Shown: positions 40,401 through 51,641, numbered from the stretch's first letter. The stretch is 64,000 nucleotides of DNA from Vibrio neptunius (GCA_019339365.1 CP079859.1:744001-808000); one strand, 5' to 3'. Notes: a model not told the origin generated them from the letters alone. Translations and numbers: made by a program.

Positions 40401-40679
40401 TTATTCTGCTTCTTCGAACTTGGCTTCAATTAACTGGCAGACCGCTTCAAGGGCAGGGGTGGCGTCATTGCCTTCAGCGTTGATGGTGACATGCTCGCCT
40501 TGAGCGGATTCGAGCATCAATAAACCCATGACGCTGTCAGCGGTTGCCTCTTTACCTTCATGGTTTTGAATGGTGAGAATAGCGTCGAAAGACTGGGCTA
40601 GTTCGACGAGTTTAACAGCAGCGCGAGCATGGAGCCCCAGTCTGTTTTGAATGAGGACGGTTCTACTCTGTTGCTGCAT
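40401..40679 (-). CDS. ptsO: HPr-like phosphocarrier NPr of the nitrogen PTS
   Basis: A 92-residue HPr-family protein. The active histidine is in GLHARAA (residues 15-21), and the regulatory helix region DSVMGLLML is present. It passes phosphate from EI-Ntr to EIIA-Ntr (PtsN). It lies 3 bp after rapZ in the rpoN-hpf-ptsN-rapZ-npr operon, as in E. coli. Confidence 0.95.
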   Translation of the reverse strand: MQQQSRTVLIQNRLGLHARAAVKLVELAQSFDAILTIQNHEGKEATADSVMGLLMLESAQGEHVTINAEGNDATPALEAVCQLIEAKFEEAE

Positions 40680-40682
40680 ACG

Positions 40683-41546
40683 CTATTCCTTATGTATTTT
40701 CTCTAATGTAGTGTGGCGAATTTGGACCTGATGACCCATTTTTGCGAAGTAGTCGCCAATTTGCTGAGTGAGGTAAACAGAGCGATGTTTACCTCCTGTG
40801 CAGCCAATTGCTACGGTTAAATAACTACGGTTGTTTTTTTCTAATAATGGCAGCCAGTTTTCGATGAATTTCTGGATCTGCTGTTTAAGATCCAATACAT
40901 CTTGATGACTTTCCAGAAAAGATTTAATCGGTGTATCGAGCCCCGTCATTGGACGCAATGCGGGTTCCCAATGTGGGTTCGGCAGAAAACGTACATCAAA
41001 CACATAGTCTGCATCACTTGGCAAGCCATACTTAAAGCCAAATGACTGAAATACCATCACTAAATCTTTGCGTTCTCGACCTTCAACACGCATGCGAACG
41101 GTCTCACTTAAGTCATGTAGTGATTGGTTGCTGCTATCGATGATCAGATCGGCATGCTCTTTCAATGGGGAAAGAATACAACGTTCTTTTTCAATGGCTT
41201 GTTCAAGTGAGGTATTTTCGAGACTGAGTGAAAGAGGGTGTATACGCCTCGTTTCACTGTAGCGTTTGAGCAACGTGTCTTTTTGGGCATCTAAGAACAG
41301 TACACTGACATCTGACGACTTCTTTAACCTAGTCAGAACATCAGTGACTAAATTAGGTTCTGTTGGCAGGTTACGGATATCAATACTGACTGCTACGTTT
41401 TGTTTGCTAGATTTTACCGATTTAACGAAATTATCGAGCAAATTTACTGGCAGGTTATCGACGCAGTAATAACCTAAATCTTCGAGTACGCGCAGAGCGA
41501 CGCTTTTTCCCGCACCAGATTGACCACTGACGACAATGAGGCGCAT
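40683..41546 (-). CDS. rapZ: RNase adapter RapZ
   Basis: A 287-residue P-loop protein (GQSGAGKS at residues 8-15) with the DNLPVNLL motif and the C-terminal [10 protein letters not shown] segment. In E. coli it senses glucosamine-6-phosphate and directs RNase E to the sRNA GlmZ. The start overlaps the ptsN stop by 1 bp, so the two genes are probably coupled. Confidence 0.95.
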   Translation of the reverse strand: MRLIVVSGQSGAGKSVALRVLEDLGYYCVDNLPVNLLDNFVKSVKSSKQNVAVSIDIRNLPTEPNLVTDVLTRLKKSSDVSVLFLDAQKDTLLKRYSETRRIHPLSLSLENTSLEQAIEKERCILSPLKEHADLIIDSSNQSLHDLSETVRMRVEGRERKDLVMVFQSFGFKYGLPSDADYVFDVRFLPNPHWEPALRPMTGLDTPIKSFLESHQDVLDLKQQIQKFIENWLPLLEKNNRSYLTVAIGCTGGKHRSVYLTQQIGDYFAKMGHQVQIRHTTLEKIHKE

Positions 41547-41992
41547 TACTGATCCACCATAATGGCATAAAGTTCTTCGTCGGACTGAGCTTTGCGTAGC
41601 TGTTTGAGAATCTGTTTGTTATTTAATCGCTCTGCCATGCTAGACAGGGTTTTGAGGTGCTCCTTGCACTGTGCGTCAGGCACAAGCAGGGCAAAAAGAA
41701 GATCAACAGGGCGATTATCTATCGAGTCAAATTCGACAGGGGATTGGCATTGAATAAGAACCGCAACAGCTTTGTCGCTGGATTGCATACGAGCATGGGG
41801 AATGGCTATTCCATTTCCGATGCCAGTACTGCCCATCTTTTCTCGGCTAAGCATGCATTCGAAAAGTTCGGTAGAGTTTTGTCCGGTCTGCTCAGCGACG
41901 ATTTCACTGATCATTTCCAGAGCGCGTTTTTTACTGGTACATTGGACCGCACTTTTGGTGCAGTCCAATGAAAGGATTTCGCTTAATTGCAT
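41546..41992 (-). CDS. ptsN: nitrogen PTS protein EIIA-Ntr
   Basis: A 148-residue EIIA of the fructose/mannitol fold. The phosphorylated histidine is in GIAIPHAR (about residue 67). It takes phosphate from NPr and, in enterobacteria, regulates potassium transport and KdpD. It sits between hpf and rapZ. Confidence 0.95.
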   Translation of the reverse strand: MQLSEILSLDCTKSAVQCTSKKRALEMISEIVAEQTGQNSTELFECMLSREKMGSTGIGNGIAIPHARMQSSDKAVAVLIQCQSPVEFDSIDNRPVDLLFALLVPDAQCKEHLKTLSSMAERLNNKQILKQLRKAQSDEELYAIMVDQ

Positions 41993-41997
41993 GGTAT

Positions 41998-42285
41998 CTA
42001 GTGGGTATTTAGTTTTGCTTTATGCTTGTTGAGCTGCCTAACCAGTTTGTCAACAAGAGCGTCGATAGCGGCATACATGCTTTCTTCGTCGGCAGATGCA
42101 TGAATTTCGCCCTGATTTACGTGAAGGGTAGCTTCTGCGATTTGACGGAGTTTTTCAACTTTTAAAACAACATGAACGTTATTTATGTGGTCAAAGAAAC
42201 GTTCAAGCTTTTGAAACTTTTCGTTTACGTAGTCTTGCATTGAATCGGTGAGATCAACGTGTTGGCCATTAATATTGATTTGCAT
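41998..42285 (-). CDS. hpf: ribosome hibernation promoting factor
   Basis: A 95-residue short-form HPF (YhbH) with the family's basic and acidic repeat. It begins MQININGQHVDLTDSMQDYV. It binds the 30S decoding region and helps form 100S dimers in stationary phase. It lacks the long C-terminal dimerisation domain, so it is the short type. Located 23 bp after rpoN. Confidence 0.94.
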   Translation of the reverse strand: MQININGQHVDLTDSMQDYVNEKFQKLERFFDHINNVHVVLKVEKLRQIAEATLHVNQGEIHASADEESMYAAIDALVDKLVRQLNKHKAKLNTH

Positions 42286-42308
42286 AGACTTTCCTTCTCG
42301 TTTAGTGC

Positions 42309-43769
42309 CTAAAGCAGGCGTTTGCGCTGACTGGAAGGGGCAATGCCTAGTGATTCTCGGTATTTAGCTATTGTTCTTCTAGCGACCTGAATCCCTTGGT
42401 CAGCGAGTAGAGCTGCAATCTTGCTGTCACTCAGCGGTTTAGCACTGTTTTCAGCAGCTACGAGCTTTTTAATTAGGGCTCTAATTGCAGTTGATGAACA
42501 TTCTCCACCATTATCGGTACTGACATGGCTGGAGAAGAAATACTTTAGTTCGAAAATACCACGAGGCGTATGCATGTATTTTTGAGTAGTGACCCGTGAA
42601 ATTGTCGATTCGTGCATATCGACATCTAATGCGACGTCGTTGAGCACCATTGGTTTCATCGCTTCTTCACCATACTCGAAAAAATCGCGTTGATGTTCAA
42701 CAATACACTTAGCAACTTTGAGTAGTGTCTCATTTCTACTTTCCAAGCTCTTAATGAGCCATTTTGCTTCCTGCAGGTTTGAGCGAATATACTGGCTATC
42801 TGAATTGTTTCCTTTGCCGAGCGCTGCGTATTGTTGATTGACTTTAAGGCGTGGTACGGAGTCTGGGTTGATAGTGACCACCCATTTACCATGATCCTTA
42901 AACACAGAAACATCAGGAATGACGTATTCTGCGTGCTCAGCTGAGATTCGGCTTCCGGGTCTAGGATCGAGCTGCTGAATAAGCTTGAGTGCTTCTTTAA
43001 GTTCAGCTTCTTTCAGTTTGGCTTCTTTAATTATTAACTTGTAATCACGATTTCCCAACTGTTCTATGTGGTCAGTTAGTACTAACTTAGCTTCTTTGAG
43101 CCACGGTGTGTCTTCAGGAAAGGTCGCTAATTGCAAGAGCAGGCAATCTTGCAGATTGTGTGATGCTACGCCGAGTGGATCAAATTGCTGGATTCGTTTG
43201 CGAACCGCTTCGATTTCATCTAATTCGATGTCTTCGTGATTGAAACTTTCTAAAATATCGCCAGTGGAAATGGTTAAGTAGCCATAGTCATCGATTGCAT
43301 CTATGATTGCCATCGCTATGGTGCGGTCTGTCTCGCTAAAAGGTGTCAGATCCAATTGCCAAGTCAGGTAGTCATGCAGTGATTGCGTAGTTTCACCCTG
43401 ATAAACAGGGGTGTCATCATCAAGAGCAATCCCTGTACTGCCTGTGTTGGCGCTATAGACATCTTCCCAAGTGGTATCAATTTCAAGTTCATTGCTGATT
43501 TCAGATTTTTCGATAAGCTCTGAACTGTCTTTGACTTCAGGCTCTGTGACTTCTGCACTTGGTTCTTTTTCCTCACTCGCTGACTTGTCTTCAACATTTG
43601 AGGTCTCGTCGCCGCCTTCTTCTACTTCTAGGAGAGGATTAGAATCCAAGGCTTCCTGAATTTCCTGTTGAAGATCTAACGTTGACAACTGCAGCAAGCG
43701 GATGGCTTGCTGAAGCTGTGGGGTCATCGCTAACTGCTGTCCTAGCTTGAGTTGTAATGAGGGTTTCAT
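42309..43769 (-). CDS. rpoN: RNA polymerase sigma-54 factor
   Basis: A 486-residue sigma-54. Region I is Gln/Leu-rich ([21 protein letters not shown]), followed by an acidic region II (about residues 50-115), the core-binding region, and the DNA-binding C-terminus with the RpoN box [10 protein letters not shown] near residue 466. It transcribes nitrogen, flagellar and stress genes with enhancer-binding proteins. In this window the pspG promoter at 15764-15783 is a clear target type. It lies between lptB and hpf, the conserved gammaproteobacterial order. Confidence 0.97.
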   Translation of the reverse strand: MKPSLQLKLGQQLAMTPQLQQAIRLLQLSTLDLQQEIQEALDSNPLLEVEEGGDETSNVEDKSASEEKEPSAEVTEPEVKDSSELIEKSEISNELEIDTTWEDVYSANTGSTGIALDDDTPVYQGETTQSLHDYLTWQLDLTPFSETDRTIAMAIIDAIDDYGYLTISTGDILESFNHEDIELDEIEAVRKRIQQFDPLGVASHNLQDCLLLQLATFPEDTPWLKEAKLVLTDHIEQLGNRDYKLIIKEAKLKEAELKEALKLIQQLDPRPGSRISAEHAEYVIPDVSVFKDHGKWVVTINPDSVPRLKVNQQYAALGKGNNSDSQYIRSNLQEAKWLIKSLESRNETLLKVAKCIVEHQRDFFEYGEEAMKPMVLNDVALDVDMHESTISRVTTQKYMHTPRGIFELKYFFSSHVSTDNGGECSSTAIRALIKKLVAAENSAKPLSDSKIAALLADQGIQVARRTIAKYRESLGIAPSSQRKRLL

Positions 43770-43820
43770 TCAGTATTATTTGCCTTAGATGCTATAGAAT
43801 CTTACCGTTCTTCACTTTAA

Positions 43821-44546
43821 TCATAGACGGAATTGTTCGCCGAGATAAACTTGTTTTACCTGTTCGTTGTTAAGCACTTGTTCTGGTGTACCTTCTGCAA
43901 TCAGGTGTCCTTGGCTCACAATATACGCTTTTTCACACACGTCTAATGTTTCACGGACGTTGTGGTCGGTAATCAAAACGCCTAGCCCGCGATCACGCAG
44001 ATGTTCAATGATTTTCTTAATATCAATGACCGATATTGGGTCAACACCCGCGAAAGGCTCGTCCAGTAAGATAAATTGTGGGTTCGCAGCCAAAGCTCGA
44101 GCGATCTCAACACGACGACGTTCACCCCCTGATAGTGCCATACCTGCACTGTGGCGAATGTGCTGAATGTGGAATTCTTCCAATAAGTCTTCCAACTTAT
44201 CTTGGCGTTGCTCACGGGTTAGCTCTTCACGTGTTTCTAGTACCGCCATGATGTTTTGCTCAACCGACAATTTACGGAAGATAGATGCTTCTTGTGGGAG
44301 ATAGCCAATGCCCATGCGAGAACGACTATGCATCGGTAGAATACTGATATCTTGACCGTCAATAGTAATTGACCCTTCATCGCGAGCTACCAAGCCGACA
44401 ATCATATAAAACGAAGTGGTTTTACCTGCTCCATTCGGACCAAGCAATCCTACAATTTGTCCTGAAGTGACTTCTAGACTGACGTCAGTCACTACTTTGC
44501 GATTTCCGTAGGTCTTTGCTAAATGCTCTGCTTTGAGTTTTGCCAT
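43821..44546 (-). CDS. lptB: LPS export ABC transporter ATP-binding protein
   Basis: The 241-residue ATPase of the LptB2FG complex that extracts lipopolysaccharide from the inner membrane. Walker [10 protein letters not shown] at residues 36-44, signature [15 protein letters not shown], Walker [14 protein letters not shown], and the H-loop DHNVRET. It lies 2 bp after lptA. LptF/LptG are not in the window, as is usual. Confidence 0.97.
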   Translation of the reverse strand: MAKLKAEHLAKTYGNRKVVTDVSLEVTSGQIVGLLGPNGAGKTTSFYMIVGLVARDEGSITIDGQDISILPMHSRSRMGIGYLPQEASIFRKLSVEQNIMAVLETREELTREQRQDKLEDLLEEFHIQHIRHSAGMALSGGERRRVEIARALAANPQFILLDEPFAGVDPISVIDIKKIIEHLRDRGLGVLITDHNVRETLDVCEKAYIVSQGHLIAEGTPEQVLNNEQVKQVYLGEQFRL

Positions 44547-44548
44547 AA

Positions 44549-45043
44549 TTATTCTTGCACTGCTTGTGGCTGAAGAACCGTTGAGACGCGGTCGCCTTTC
44601 TCTTTACCATCAGCAATGAGCTTTTGAGAAGAGATTTTATAGCGGATTTTGGTACCACGAATAACACTATCGTCTTGGGACAACATCGCTTTATCTATCA
44701 TTGTGAGTTGATCGTCTACCATTACGTAGTAAAGCTCTTTTGCTTCACCGTAGAGGGTTTTTCCATCATCAGTAAGCTGTGAGAAAGTGGCTAAATCGCC
44801 GTATCCTTCGATTTCTTGAATAGACCCGTCACTAGGGTCGCGAGTCACGATGACTTTATCGGCATTAATATTTATGCTGCCTTGCTTGAGCTTCACGTCA
44901 CCAAGAAAGGTCACTTTGTTGCTCTGCATATCAAGCTGTTGGCTGTCTGAATCGATGTAGACAGGCTGATCTTGATCGGTAGACAGCGCCAGAGCATGCC
45001 CAGAAATCAGCAAACAAGAAATTAGACTAAGGTGTGAGAGTTT
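44549..45043 (-). CDS. lptA: LPS export periplasmic bridge protein
   Basis: A 164-residue periplasmic protein with a signal peptide ([20 protein letters not shown]) and an OstA-type beta-jellyroll that polymerises into the bridge carrying LPS across the periplasm. The start at 45043 puts the signal peptide at the N-terminus; a longer frame to 45091 lies inside lptC and is rejected. It overlaps lptC by 17 bp. Confidence 0.94.
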   Translation of the reverse strand, partial: KLSHLSLISCLLISGHALALSTDQDQPVYIDSDSQQLDMQSNKVTFLGDVKLKQGSININADKVIVTRDPSDGSIQEIEGYGDLATFSQLTDDGKTLYGEAKELYYVMVDDQLTMIDKAMLSQDDSVIRGTKIRYKISSQKLIADGKEKGDRVSTVLQPQAVQE

Positions 45044-45590
45044 CATATCTACCCTGTACGTGTTTGTAGAGGATGGCGTTGTTTTCAGCAAAGTTGCCTT
45101 TCATTGCCTGACCTACTGTTTCAAACTGAGGACCAACCAAGGTGACTTGGTTGTCTGCCCAAAAATCGCGATTATCCAACTGGATGCCGAGTACATCCGT
45201 TGACATGGTGTCAAAGCCAGAATCTGGCAATAGGTTTTTCGCCAATACGTTGTCATATAATGTCAGCACATGATCTTGCCCTAGAATGCCTCGGTCAGCA
45301 GTGACCTCCCACTCTTGGGTTGTGCCTTCTTTGTATACTTTTAAGACCGGTTGATCAAAAAAGGTATCACCACTTTTTGCGTAGTGATCGAGTTTAACGG
45401 ATGTGATGATGTAGCTGCGAATACCTTCCTGGTTGTATGAGGTATTCACTAAATCTTCACCGCTAAACATGGGTAGTTCGGTATCCGGTTCTACCTGAAT
45501 GTCGTACCCCTGTCCTTTATCAAATAGGTAGTAAGTCGACCAACAGATAACAAATGCCAGTATCAGGTAACCGATACGGGATAAACTCAT
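45027..45590 (-). CDS. lptC: LPS export protein LptC
   Basis: A 187-residue bitopic inner-membrane protein with one N-terminal helix (about residues 7-24) and a periplasmic LptC/jellyroll domain. It receives LPS from LptB2FG and hands it to LptA. It overlaps kdsC by 4 bp and lptA by 17 bp. Confidence 0.94.
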   Translation of the reverse strand: MSLSRIGYLILAFVICWSTYYLFDKGQGYDIQVEPDTELPMFSGEDLVNTSYNQEGIRSYIITSVKLDHYAKSGDTFFDQPVLKVYKEGTTQEWEVTADRGILGQDHVLTLYDNVLAKNLLPDSGFDTMSTDVLGIQLDNRDFWADNQVTLVGPQFETVGQAMKGNFAENNAILYKHVQGRYETLTP

Positions 45591-46147
45591 ATACTTAGAC
45601 CTTTGTGGACATCAAGTTCATTGCGTGCTTGTAAAATGAGGTCACACACTTCTCTGACTGCACCGTGTCCGCCACGTATTGAAGTGACGTAATTTGCGCG
45701 TTGAGCCAGGAGTGGATGTCCGTCAGCGACACAGACTTTTAAAGCTACTTTTTCCATGACAGGCCAGTCAATAAGATCATCACCTATATAGCCGGTGTGC
45801 TCTGGCGCAATATTCAATTTGCTGCAAATGTCCTGATAAGCTTTTACTTTATCGTCTTGCCCCTGGTAAATCAGTGAGATTCCCAGAGCCTTCATGCGAT
45901 TCTCAACAATACGTGATTGTCGACCAGTGATAATAGCGATTTCGATGCCCGCATTCATCAAAGATTTAACGCCGTATCCATCTCGTGTATGAAATGTTTT
46001 TAGCTCTTCTCCATCATTACCCATGTAAATAAGACCGTCAGAGAAGACGCCATCGACATCGCAGATTAACAATCTAATTTCTTTGGCAATGTTAAGCGTG
46101 TTTTGTTCCACTGGTTTATACAGGGTTTCAATTAATTTCGACATCAC
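45587..46147 (-). CDS. kdsC: 3-deoxy-D-manno-octulosonate-8-phosphate phosphatase
   Basis: A 186-residue HAD-superfamily C0-type phosphatase. Motif I is LLICDVDGVFSDG, with the nucleophile and general-acid aspartates; motif II is in IITGR and motif IV in YIGDDLIDWP. It makes free Kdo for LPS inner core. Starts at 46147 and 46144 are equivalent, overlapping the kdsD stop. Confidence 0.95.
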   Translation of the reverse strand: MMSKLIETLYKPVEQNTLNIAKEIRLLICDVDGVFSDGLIYMGNDGEELKTFHTRDGYGVKSLMNAGIEIAIITGRQSRIVENRMKALGISLIYQGQDDKVKAYQDICSKLNIAPEHTGYIGDDLIDWPVMEKVALKVCVADGHPLLAQRANYVTSIRGGHGAVREVCDLILQARNELDVHKGLSI

Positions 46148-47109
46148 ATCACCCCCGCTTTTAACAAATCATGCATGTTTAATGCACCGACAACCTTGCC
46201 GTCTAGGCATAGAATTAAGCCATTAATGCTTTTCTGCTGCATAAGATTGAGGCCTTCAGCAGCAAGAATGTTCGGACTGGCGGTCGTGGGGTTGGTCGTC
46301 ATCACTTCACCAATCAATGCACTGTGAATATCAATTCGCTTATCGAGAATACGGCGTAGATCGCCGTCAGTGAAAATCCCTACTAGATGCTGGTGGCTAT
46401 CAACGACGGCAGTCATTCCTAAACCTTTCTGGCTGATTTCCAGCAATGCTTCTCGGACTACAGTATCTGGTGTGACTAAAGGGAGTTGATCATCCGTGTG
46501 CATGATGTCTGATAGTTTAAGCAGCAACTTTCTGCCTAATGCGCCACCGGGGTGCGAGAGGGCAAAATCTTCAGCGGTAAAACCGCGAGCCTGCAGCAAA
46601 GCAACCGCCAGTGCGTCACCCATGGCCAATGTCGCGGTGGTACTTGCTGTTGGTGCTAATCCCAGTGGGCAAGCTTCTTTGGGAACCGTGATCTGTAAGT
46701 GAAAGTCAGATAGCTTCGCCATCGTCGAGCTTGGCTTGCCTGTCATGCTAATGATTTTGATGTTGAGGCGCTTCAAAACAGGAAAAAGCCCTAAGATTTC
46801 GGCTGATTCTCCTGAGTTGGAGATCGCAAGCACGATATCACCAGATTTGATCATTCCCAAGTCGCCATGAGCGGCTTCACCTGGGTGAACAAAGAATGCG
46901 GATGTTCCAGTGCTAGCTAGTGAGGCGGCAATTTTATTACCAATATGTCCTGATTTACCCATCCCCATGACAGCAACCTTACCTTCTCTATTGGCAAGAA
47001 TGAGTTCACAGGCTTGGATGAAATCCTCATTAAAATACTGATCTAGCTGCTCAAGGGCTTCGATTTCTGTTTTTAGTACTTCAAGAGCAGCAGAGCGAAA
47101 ATCAAACAT
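46144..47109 (-). CDS. kdsD: arabinose-5-phosphate isomerase
   Basis: A 321-residue enzyme converting ribulose-5-phosphate to arabinose-5-phosphate, the first step to Kdo. An N-terminal SIS domain (GMGKSGHIGNKIAASLAS; AISNSGES) is followed by two CBS domains (about 205-321), the standard KdsD layout. It overlaps kdsC and follows yrbG in the Kdo/LPS-transport operon. Confidence 0.95.
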   Translation of the reverse strand: MFDFRSAALEVLKTEIEALEQLDQYFNEDFIQACELILANREGKVAVMGMGKSGHIGNKIAASLASTGTSAFFVHPGEAAHGDLGMIKSGDIVLAISNSGESAEILGLFPVLKRLNIKIISMTGKPSSTMAKLSDFHLQITVPKEACPLGLAPTASTTATLAMGDALAVALLQARGFTAEDFALSHPGGALGRKLLLKLSDIMHTDDQLPLVTPDTVVREALLEISQKGLGMTAVVDSHQHLVGIFTDGDLRRILDKRIDIHSALIGEVMTTNPTTASPNILAAEGLNLMQQKSINGLILCLDGKVVGALNMHDLLKAGVM

Positions 47110-47136
47110 GTCACACTCCGGCAGGCAAAAATAAAG

Positions 47137-48109
47137 TTAAGCTGTCATGTTCAGGATGAGATATCCTTGATAAGCAATAAAACAGCAGAATAATACAGCA
47201 CCTTCAGCTCGGTTGATACTACGAGATTTACCCAATGCCATTGCAACCAGCAACAATGAGACGCCTAGCATTATCCAAAAGTCTCGTCCCATTGCATATT
47301 CACTAAGAGTGGCTGGGTTGAGGATGCCTGGAATCCCCATGACGGCGAGAATATTGAATACGTTAGATCCAATGATATTACCTACGGCCATATCGTCTTC
47401 GCCCTTCATGACACCCGCTAATGAAGCCGCGAGTTCTGGTAAGCTGGTACCTACAGCAATGATGGTTAAGCCGATAACAAGGTCACTCATACCGTAGTAT
47501 TGGGCGATAAATACAGCGTTGGTCACGAGTGTATCTGCGGCGACAGGCAGGAGTACCAAGCCAATCACAACCCATATTGCTGCTTTACCATTACTGACGC
47601 CTTCTGGTACTTCTGACTCTTGTTCTACTAAAAGCGGATCATCACTGCCCGCTTTTTTTCTCCTTTTTGCTGATGCGCAGCATAGCGATAATAAAGGCCG
47701 CAAACAGAACGAAAAGAAGTACACCTTCGTAAAAACCTAAGTGGCTGTCCCACAGTAAGATACCAGCCAAAATCGTTACGCCAATCATAAGTGGTAGTTC
47801 TCGGCGTAATACTGCTGAGCTGATTGAGAGAGGCTTGATCATCGCTGTGATGCCAAGAATCAGCGCAATGTTGGCAATATTAGAGCCTAAAACATTGCCT
47901 ACCGCAGTATCGGTTTTTCCATCAAGAGCGGCGGTTGCTGATACCATCATTTCAGGTGCTGAAGAGCCCATTGCTAGAATGGTCATACCGATCACCAGTG
48001 GAGATATTCCGACATTTCGGGCTAGAGCCGCGGCGCCAAAAACAAGCTTATCTGCACTCCATACCAGAATGACTAATCCTACGACTAGAAACGCAATGGC
48101 TTCAAACAT
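47137..48109 (-). CDS. yrbG: calcium/sodium antiporter, interrupted by an A/T-run indel
   Basis: A CaCA-family membrane antiporter with two homologous halves. The first half has GSSAPEMMVS and GNVLGSNIANI, the second GTSLPELAAS and GNIIGSNVFNI, the alpha-repeat motifs. The halves are in different frames: at 47653-47659 a run of seven T (A on the coding strand) breaks the cytoplasmic linker after KKEKK. Six bases, or nine, would restore one frame of about 324 residues. The start at 48109 (MFEAIAFLVVG) is preferred over 48133. Likely sequencing error. First gene of the leftward kds-lpt operon and divergent from mlaF. Confidence 0.93.
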
Positions 48110-48344
48110 GATGATCCTTAATTTTGTGTACAACGGGACAAATTTAACCGTTAATTTTGACGGTTTAGGGGCGAAAAGGGAAGCAATTAATTATTAACTA
48201 TTTAAATTGATGGCGATTATATGTGGCTACAATGAAACCGACTTCTAATATTAACAGGTCTACCATATTTAATTGAACAGTGCTTTTAATTTTCACACAA
48301 TGTGCTTATGATTGCCCATTCTAAGCGCTAAGTCAGGGTCCAAC

Positions 48345-49139
48345 ATGTCCTCAGTAGATCTCGTAACCATTAAAAATCTGACTTTTTCCCGTGGGGAAAG
48401 GAAGATTTTTGATGATATTAGCTTACAGGTGCCAAAAGGTAAGGTCACCGCCATTATGGGGCCTTCAGGTATAGGCAAGACGACGCTACTCCGTCTGATT
48501 GGTGGTCAGATTTATCCAGAGCGAGGTGAGGTGTGGTTTGATGGTAAGAATATTCCGTCACTCAGCCGCAAAAAATTGTACAAAGAGCGTAAGAAAATGA
48601 GCATGTTATTCCAATCTGGAGCCTTGTTCACTGATCTTAACGTGTTTGACAATGTTGCCTTTCCACTTCGTGAACATACCGACTTAAACGAAAGATTTAT
48701 TCGAACCTTAGTACTACTCAAATTAGAGGCGGTGGGGCTTCGTGGGGCTTCTCAGTTGATGCCAAGTGAGTTGTCAGGTGGAATGGCTCGTCGAGCCGCA
48801 CTGGCCCGTGCCATCGCCCTTGATCCAGAACTGATTATGTACGATGAGCCTTTTGTGGGGCAAGATCCGATCACTATGGGAGTGTTGGTGGAGCTGATAC
48901 GTAACCTTAATCAAGCACTCGGTGTGACTTCTATTGTTGTTTCTCATGATGTGCCTGAAGTGATGAGTATCGCCGATTGGGTCTATATTCTGGCTAACGG
49001 TAAAATTATAGCTAAAGGGTCGCCACAAGCACTGCGTGATAATCCTGACCCACAGGTTCAACAATTTCTCAAAGGAGACGCAGATGGCCCAGTACCATTT
49101 CGTTATCCAGCTCAGTCTATAGAGAAGGAGCTATTCTGA
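48345..49139 (+). CDS. mlaF: phospholipid transport ABC ATPase MlaF
   Basis: The 264-residue ATPase of the MlaFEDB complex that moves phospholipids between the outer and inner membranes. Walker [10 protein letters not shown] at residues 39-47, signature [14 protein letters not shown], and Walker [14 protein letters not shown], with the MlaF-type QDP in place of VDP. The ATG at 48345 fits the family start; a TTG at 48312 would add 11 unsupported residues. First gene of mlaFEDCB-ibaG-murA. Confidence 0.95.
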   Translation: MSSVDLVTIKNLTFSRGERKIFDDISLQVPKGKVTAIMGPSGIGKTTLLRLIGGQIYPERGEVWFDGKNIPSLSRKKLYKERKKMSMLFQSGALFTDLNVFDNVAFPLREHTDLNERFIRTLVLLKLEAVGLRGASQLMPSELSGGMARRAALARAIALDPELIMYDEPFVGQDPITMGVLVELIRNLNQALGVTSIVVSHDVPEVMSIADWVYILANGKIIAKGSPQALRDNPDPQVQQFLKGDADGPVPFRYPAQSIEKELF

Positions 49140-49930
49140 TGGTTTCTGACTTCGCGAATTTTATCGCATCAACAGGACGCAGAGCGATGGGTGTTTGTGA
49201 GTCGTTTGGCCGTGCTAGCTTAATGCTCCTTGGTGCGCTAGCTTCTCGTCCACGTCCAATCCAAAACTTCCCTTTGCTGGTAAAACAACTCTACAGCGTT
49301 GGCGTTCAGTCTCTGATCATTATTGTACTGTCTGGCTTATTTATTGGCATGGTATTGAGCCTACAGGGTTACGTCATCTTGGTCGATTTTGGCGCTGAAG
49401 GCGCCTTGGGCCAGATGGTAGCCTTGTCACTCCTGCGGGAACTGGGGCCTGTGGTAACAGCATTGCTATTTGCTGGGCGAGCGGGTTCTGCATTGACGGC
49501 TGAAATTGGTCTAATGAAAGCCACAGAGCAGCTGTCCAGTATGGAAATGATGGCCATCGACCCATTAAAACGAGTGATAGCACCGCGTTTTTGGGCTGGT
49601 GTGATTTCTATGCCAATGCTAGCCATGATTTTTATGGCTATCGGTATTTGGGGTGGCCAGTTAGTGGGGGTTGATTGGAAAGGTATTGACCACGGTAGCT
49701 TTTGGTCAGCCATGCAAGCTTCTGTTGAATTGGGGCAAGATATTGGTAACAGCATGATTAAGAGTCTAGTGTTTGCCATTGCCGTAACTTGGATAGCACT
49801 GTTTAACGGTTACGATGCCATTCCCACTTCGGAAGGTATTAGCCGTGCAACGACACGCACTGTCGTACACTCTTCATTGGCGGTACTAGGCTTAGACTTT
49901 GTACTGACTGCATTGATGTTTGGGAACTAA
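49139..49930 (+). CDS. mlaE: phospholipid transport permease MlaE
   Basis: A 263-residue integral membrane protein of the MlaE/YrbE permease family with about five membrane helices. The conserved [26 protein letters not shown] segment lies at about residues 101-122. The ATG overlaps the mlaF stop (TGATG), so translation is coupled. Confidence 0.95.
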   Translation: MVSDFANFIASTGRRAMGVCESFGRASLMLLGALASRPRPIQNFPLLVKQLYSVGVQSLIIIVLSGLFIGMVLSLQGYVILVDFGAEGALGQMVALSLLRELGPVVTALLFAGRAGSALTAEIGLMKATEQLSSMEMMAIDPLKRVIAPRFWAGVISMPMLAMIFMAIGIWGGQLVGVDWKGIDHGSFWSAMQASVELGQDIGNSMIKSLVFAIAVTWIALFNGYDAIPTSEGISRATTRTVVHSSLAVLGLDFVLTALMFGN

Positions 49931-49932
49931 GT

Positions 49933-50424
49933 ATGCAACAAACAAGAAAAACTGAATTATGGGTCGGCAGCTTTGTCCTTGCTGGAATTTGCGCAATTCT
50001 AGTGATGATTTTTCAAGTCGCTGACGTAAAGGGCATTGGCTCAAATGATACTTACTCACTGAAAGCAGAGTTCGACAACATCGGCAGTCTTAAAGTCCGC
50101 TCGCCAGTGAAAGTGGGTGGTGTTGTTATTGGGCGAGTGACGGACATTGGGTTAGATACTGAAAACTTGTTACCTGTCGTGACGATGGCGATTAACAGTC
50201 AATTTGACCAATTTCCAGAAACCTCCAGCGTTAAGATTTTAACTTCTGGCCTTATTGGCGAGCAGTACATTGGTTTGACGCCGGGCTTTGTTTTTGATGA
50301 CGAGCAAATGCTGGTGGAAGGTGACTATATTGAAGACACTAAATCTGCTCTAGTGTTAGAAGACTTGATCGGCCAGGTGCTGTACAGCGTTGGCGGTTCT
50401 GATTCGGCTAAAGAAGAGGAATAA
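49933..50424 (+). CDS. mlaD: phospholipid-binding MCE protein MlaD
   Basis: A 163-residue protein with one N-terminal membrane helix and a periplasmic MCE domain (FDNIGSLKVRSPVKVGG, SSVKILTSGLIGEQYIGL). It forms the hexameric lipid channel of the Mla complex. Two bp after mlaE. Confidence 0.95.
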   Translation: MQQTRKTELWVGSFVLAGICAILVMIFQVADVKGIGSNDTYSLKAEFDNIGSLKVRSPVKVGGVVIGRVTDIGLDTENLLPVVTMAINSQFDQFPETSSVKILTSGLIGEQYIGLTPGFVFDDEQMLVEGDYIEDTKSALVLEDLIGQVLYSVGGSDSAKEEE

Positions 50425-50426
50425 TC

Positions 50427-51068
50427 ATGCTGAAAAAGTTAGTACTTACTTTAGTGACATTTGCTTTGTCGTTCACCGCTTGGGCGGCTCAAATAGATAA
50501 AACCCAGCCTTACCAGATGATGAAACAGGTGTCTGAGCAGGCATTTGCCAGACTGAAAGCTGAGCAAGACAAAGTACATCAGGATCCGGATTACCTCAAA
50601 GTGATTGTTGAGGAGGAGCTGATGCCATACGTTAATGAAAAGTATGCAGCACTTAAGCTTTTAGGTCCTAACTTGAAAGGGGCAAAGCGAGAGGATGTTG
50701 GTACGTTCATTGAAGCATTTCGAGCTTATCTTGTCAGTTCGTATGCTCAGGTACTAACTCAGTATACTGACCAAGATATCGAGTTTGGCCCAGAACCAAA
50801 ATCCAGTCCGAAGAAAAGCATTGCTGGCGTGAAAGTTGAAATCATTGATGCACCACGTCCAAACATCAAACTTGAGTTTAAACTCCGGAAGGACAAAAAG
50901 ACTGGTGAATGGAAGGCGTTTGATATGATCGCTGAGGGCATTAGCCTATTGTCAAGCAAACAGTCTGAATGGAGTGGGAAGTTACGTCAGGAAGGCATTC
51001 TTGCAGTAGCAAAAGATTTAGAAGATCTCGCGGCGAAGCCAATTCGTTTTGAAGGTAAAGCACAATGA
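50427..51068 (+). CDS. mlaC: periplasmic phospholipid carrier MlaC
   Basis: A 213-residue soluble periplasmic protein with a signal peptide (cleavage near AWAAQ, residues 19-23). It shuttles phospholipid between MlaA at the outer membrane and MlaD. Its stop overlaps the mlaB start by 4 bp. Confidence 0.95.
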   Translation: MLKKLVLTLVTFALSFTAWAAQIDKTQPYQMMKQVSEQAFARLKAEQDKVHQDPDYLKVIVEEELMPYVNEKYAALKLLGPNLKGAKREDVGTFIEAFRAYLVSSYAQVLTQYTDQDIEFGPEPKSSPKKSIAGVKVEIIDAPRPNIKLEFKLRKDKKTGEWKAFDMIAEGISLLSSKQSEWSGKLRQEGILAVAKDLEDLAAKPIRFEGKAQ

Positions 51069-51373
51069 GCACTGAGCAGTGGTTACGTTTGTCTGACAGC
51101 CAATACCAAATTACTGGGTCGTTAGATAGAGAGTCAGTACCTGCCCTATGGCGCTCTTTATGCAACTGGAAAACCACCAGCTCGACGATTGAAATCAGCT
51201 TAGAAAAGATTGAAAGAGTTGATTCAGCGGGCATGGTGATGCTAATTCATCTATTAGAGCATGCAAAAAAGCAAAACTGTCATATAATGCTCAGCTTCGT
51301 GCCAAAACAACTGCTAACTTTATTTCAGTTGAGTAATATCGAAGAGCTTATCGATGGGCATTTAAAGAATTAA
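51065..51373 (+). CDS. mlaB: STAS-domain protein MlaB
   Basis: A 102-residue STAS protein that binds and stabilises MlaF in the transporter. The conserved region is ERVDSAGMVMLIHLL, with the STAS serine in DSAG. Position between mlaC and ibaG as in E. coli. Confidence 0.92.
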   Translation: MSTEQWLRLSDSQYQITGSLDRESVPALWRSLCNWKTTSSTIEISLEKIERVDSAGMVMLIHLLEHAKKQNCHIMLSFVPKQLLTLFQLSNIEELIDGHLKN

Positions 51374-51386
51374 ACAGGGGTAAATT

Positions 51387-51641
51387 GTGGATAGCGCAAA
51401 AGTACAACAGATTTTAGAAGAAGCACTTAGCCTAGAAGAGTTACATGTTAAAGGTGAAGGCAGCCACTACGAAGTGGTCGCTGTTGATGCTAGCTTCGAA
51501 GGAATGAGCCGCGTTAAGAAGCAACAAATGATTTACGCTCCATTGATGGAATATATCCAAAGAAATGACATCCATGCTGTTTCCATTAAAGCTTACTCAC
51601 CAGAAGAGTGGGCACGTGATAAGAAGTTGATGTCACTGTAA
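51387..51641 (+). CDS. ibaG: BolA-family iron-sulfur protein IbaG
   Basis: An 84-residue BolA-like protein ([20 protein letters not shown], then [12 protein letters not shown]). The family works with monothiol glutaredoxin in iron-sulfur handling and acid response. It uses a GTG start at 51387 after CAGGGG. Six bp before murA, the usual order. Confidence 0.92.
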   Translation: MDSAKVQQILEEALSLEELHVKGEGSHYEVVAVDASFEGMSRVKKQQMIYAPLMEYIQRNDIHAVSIKAYSPEEWARDKKLMSL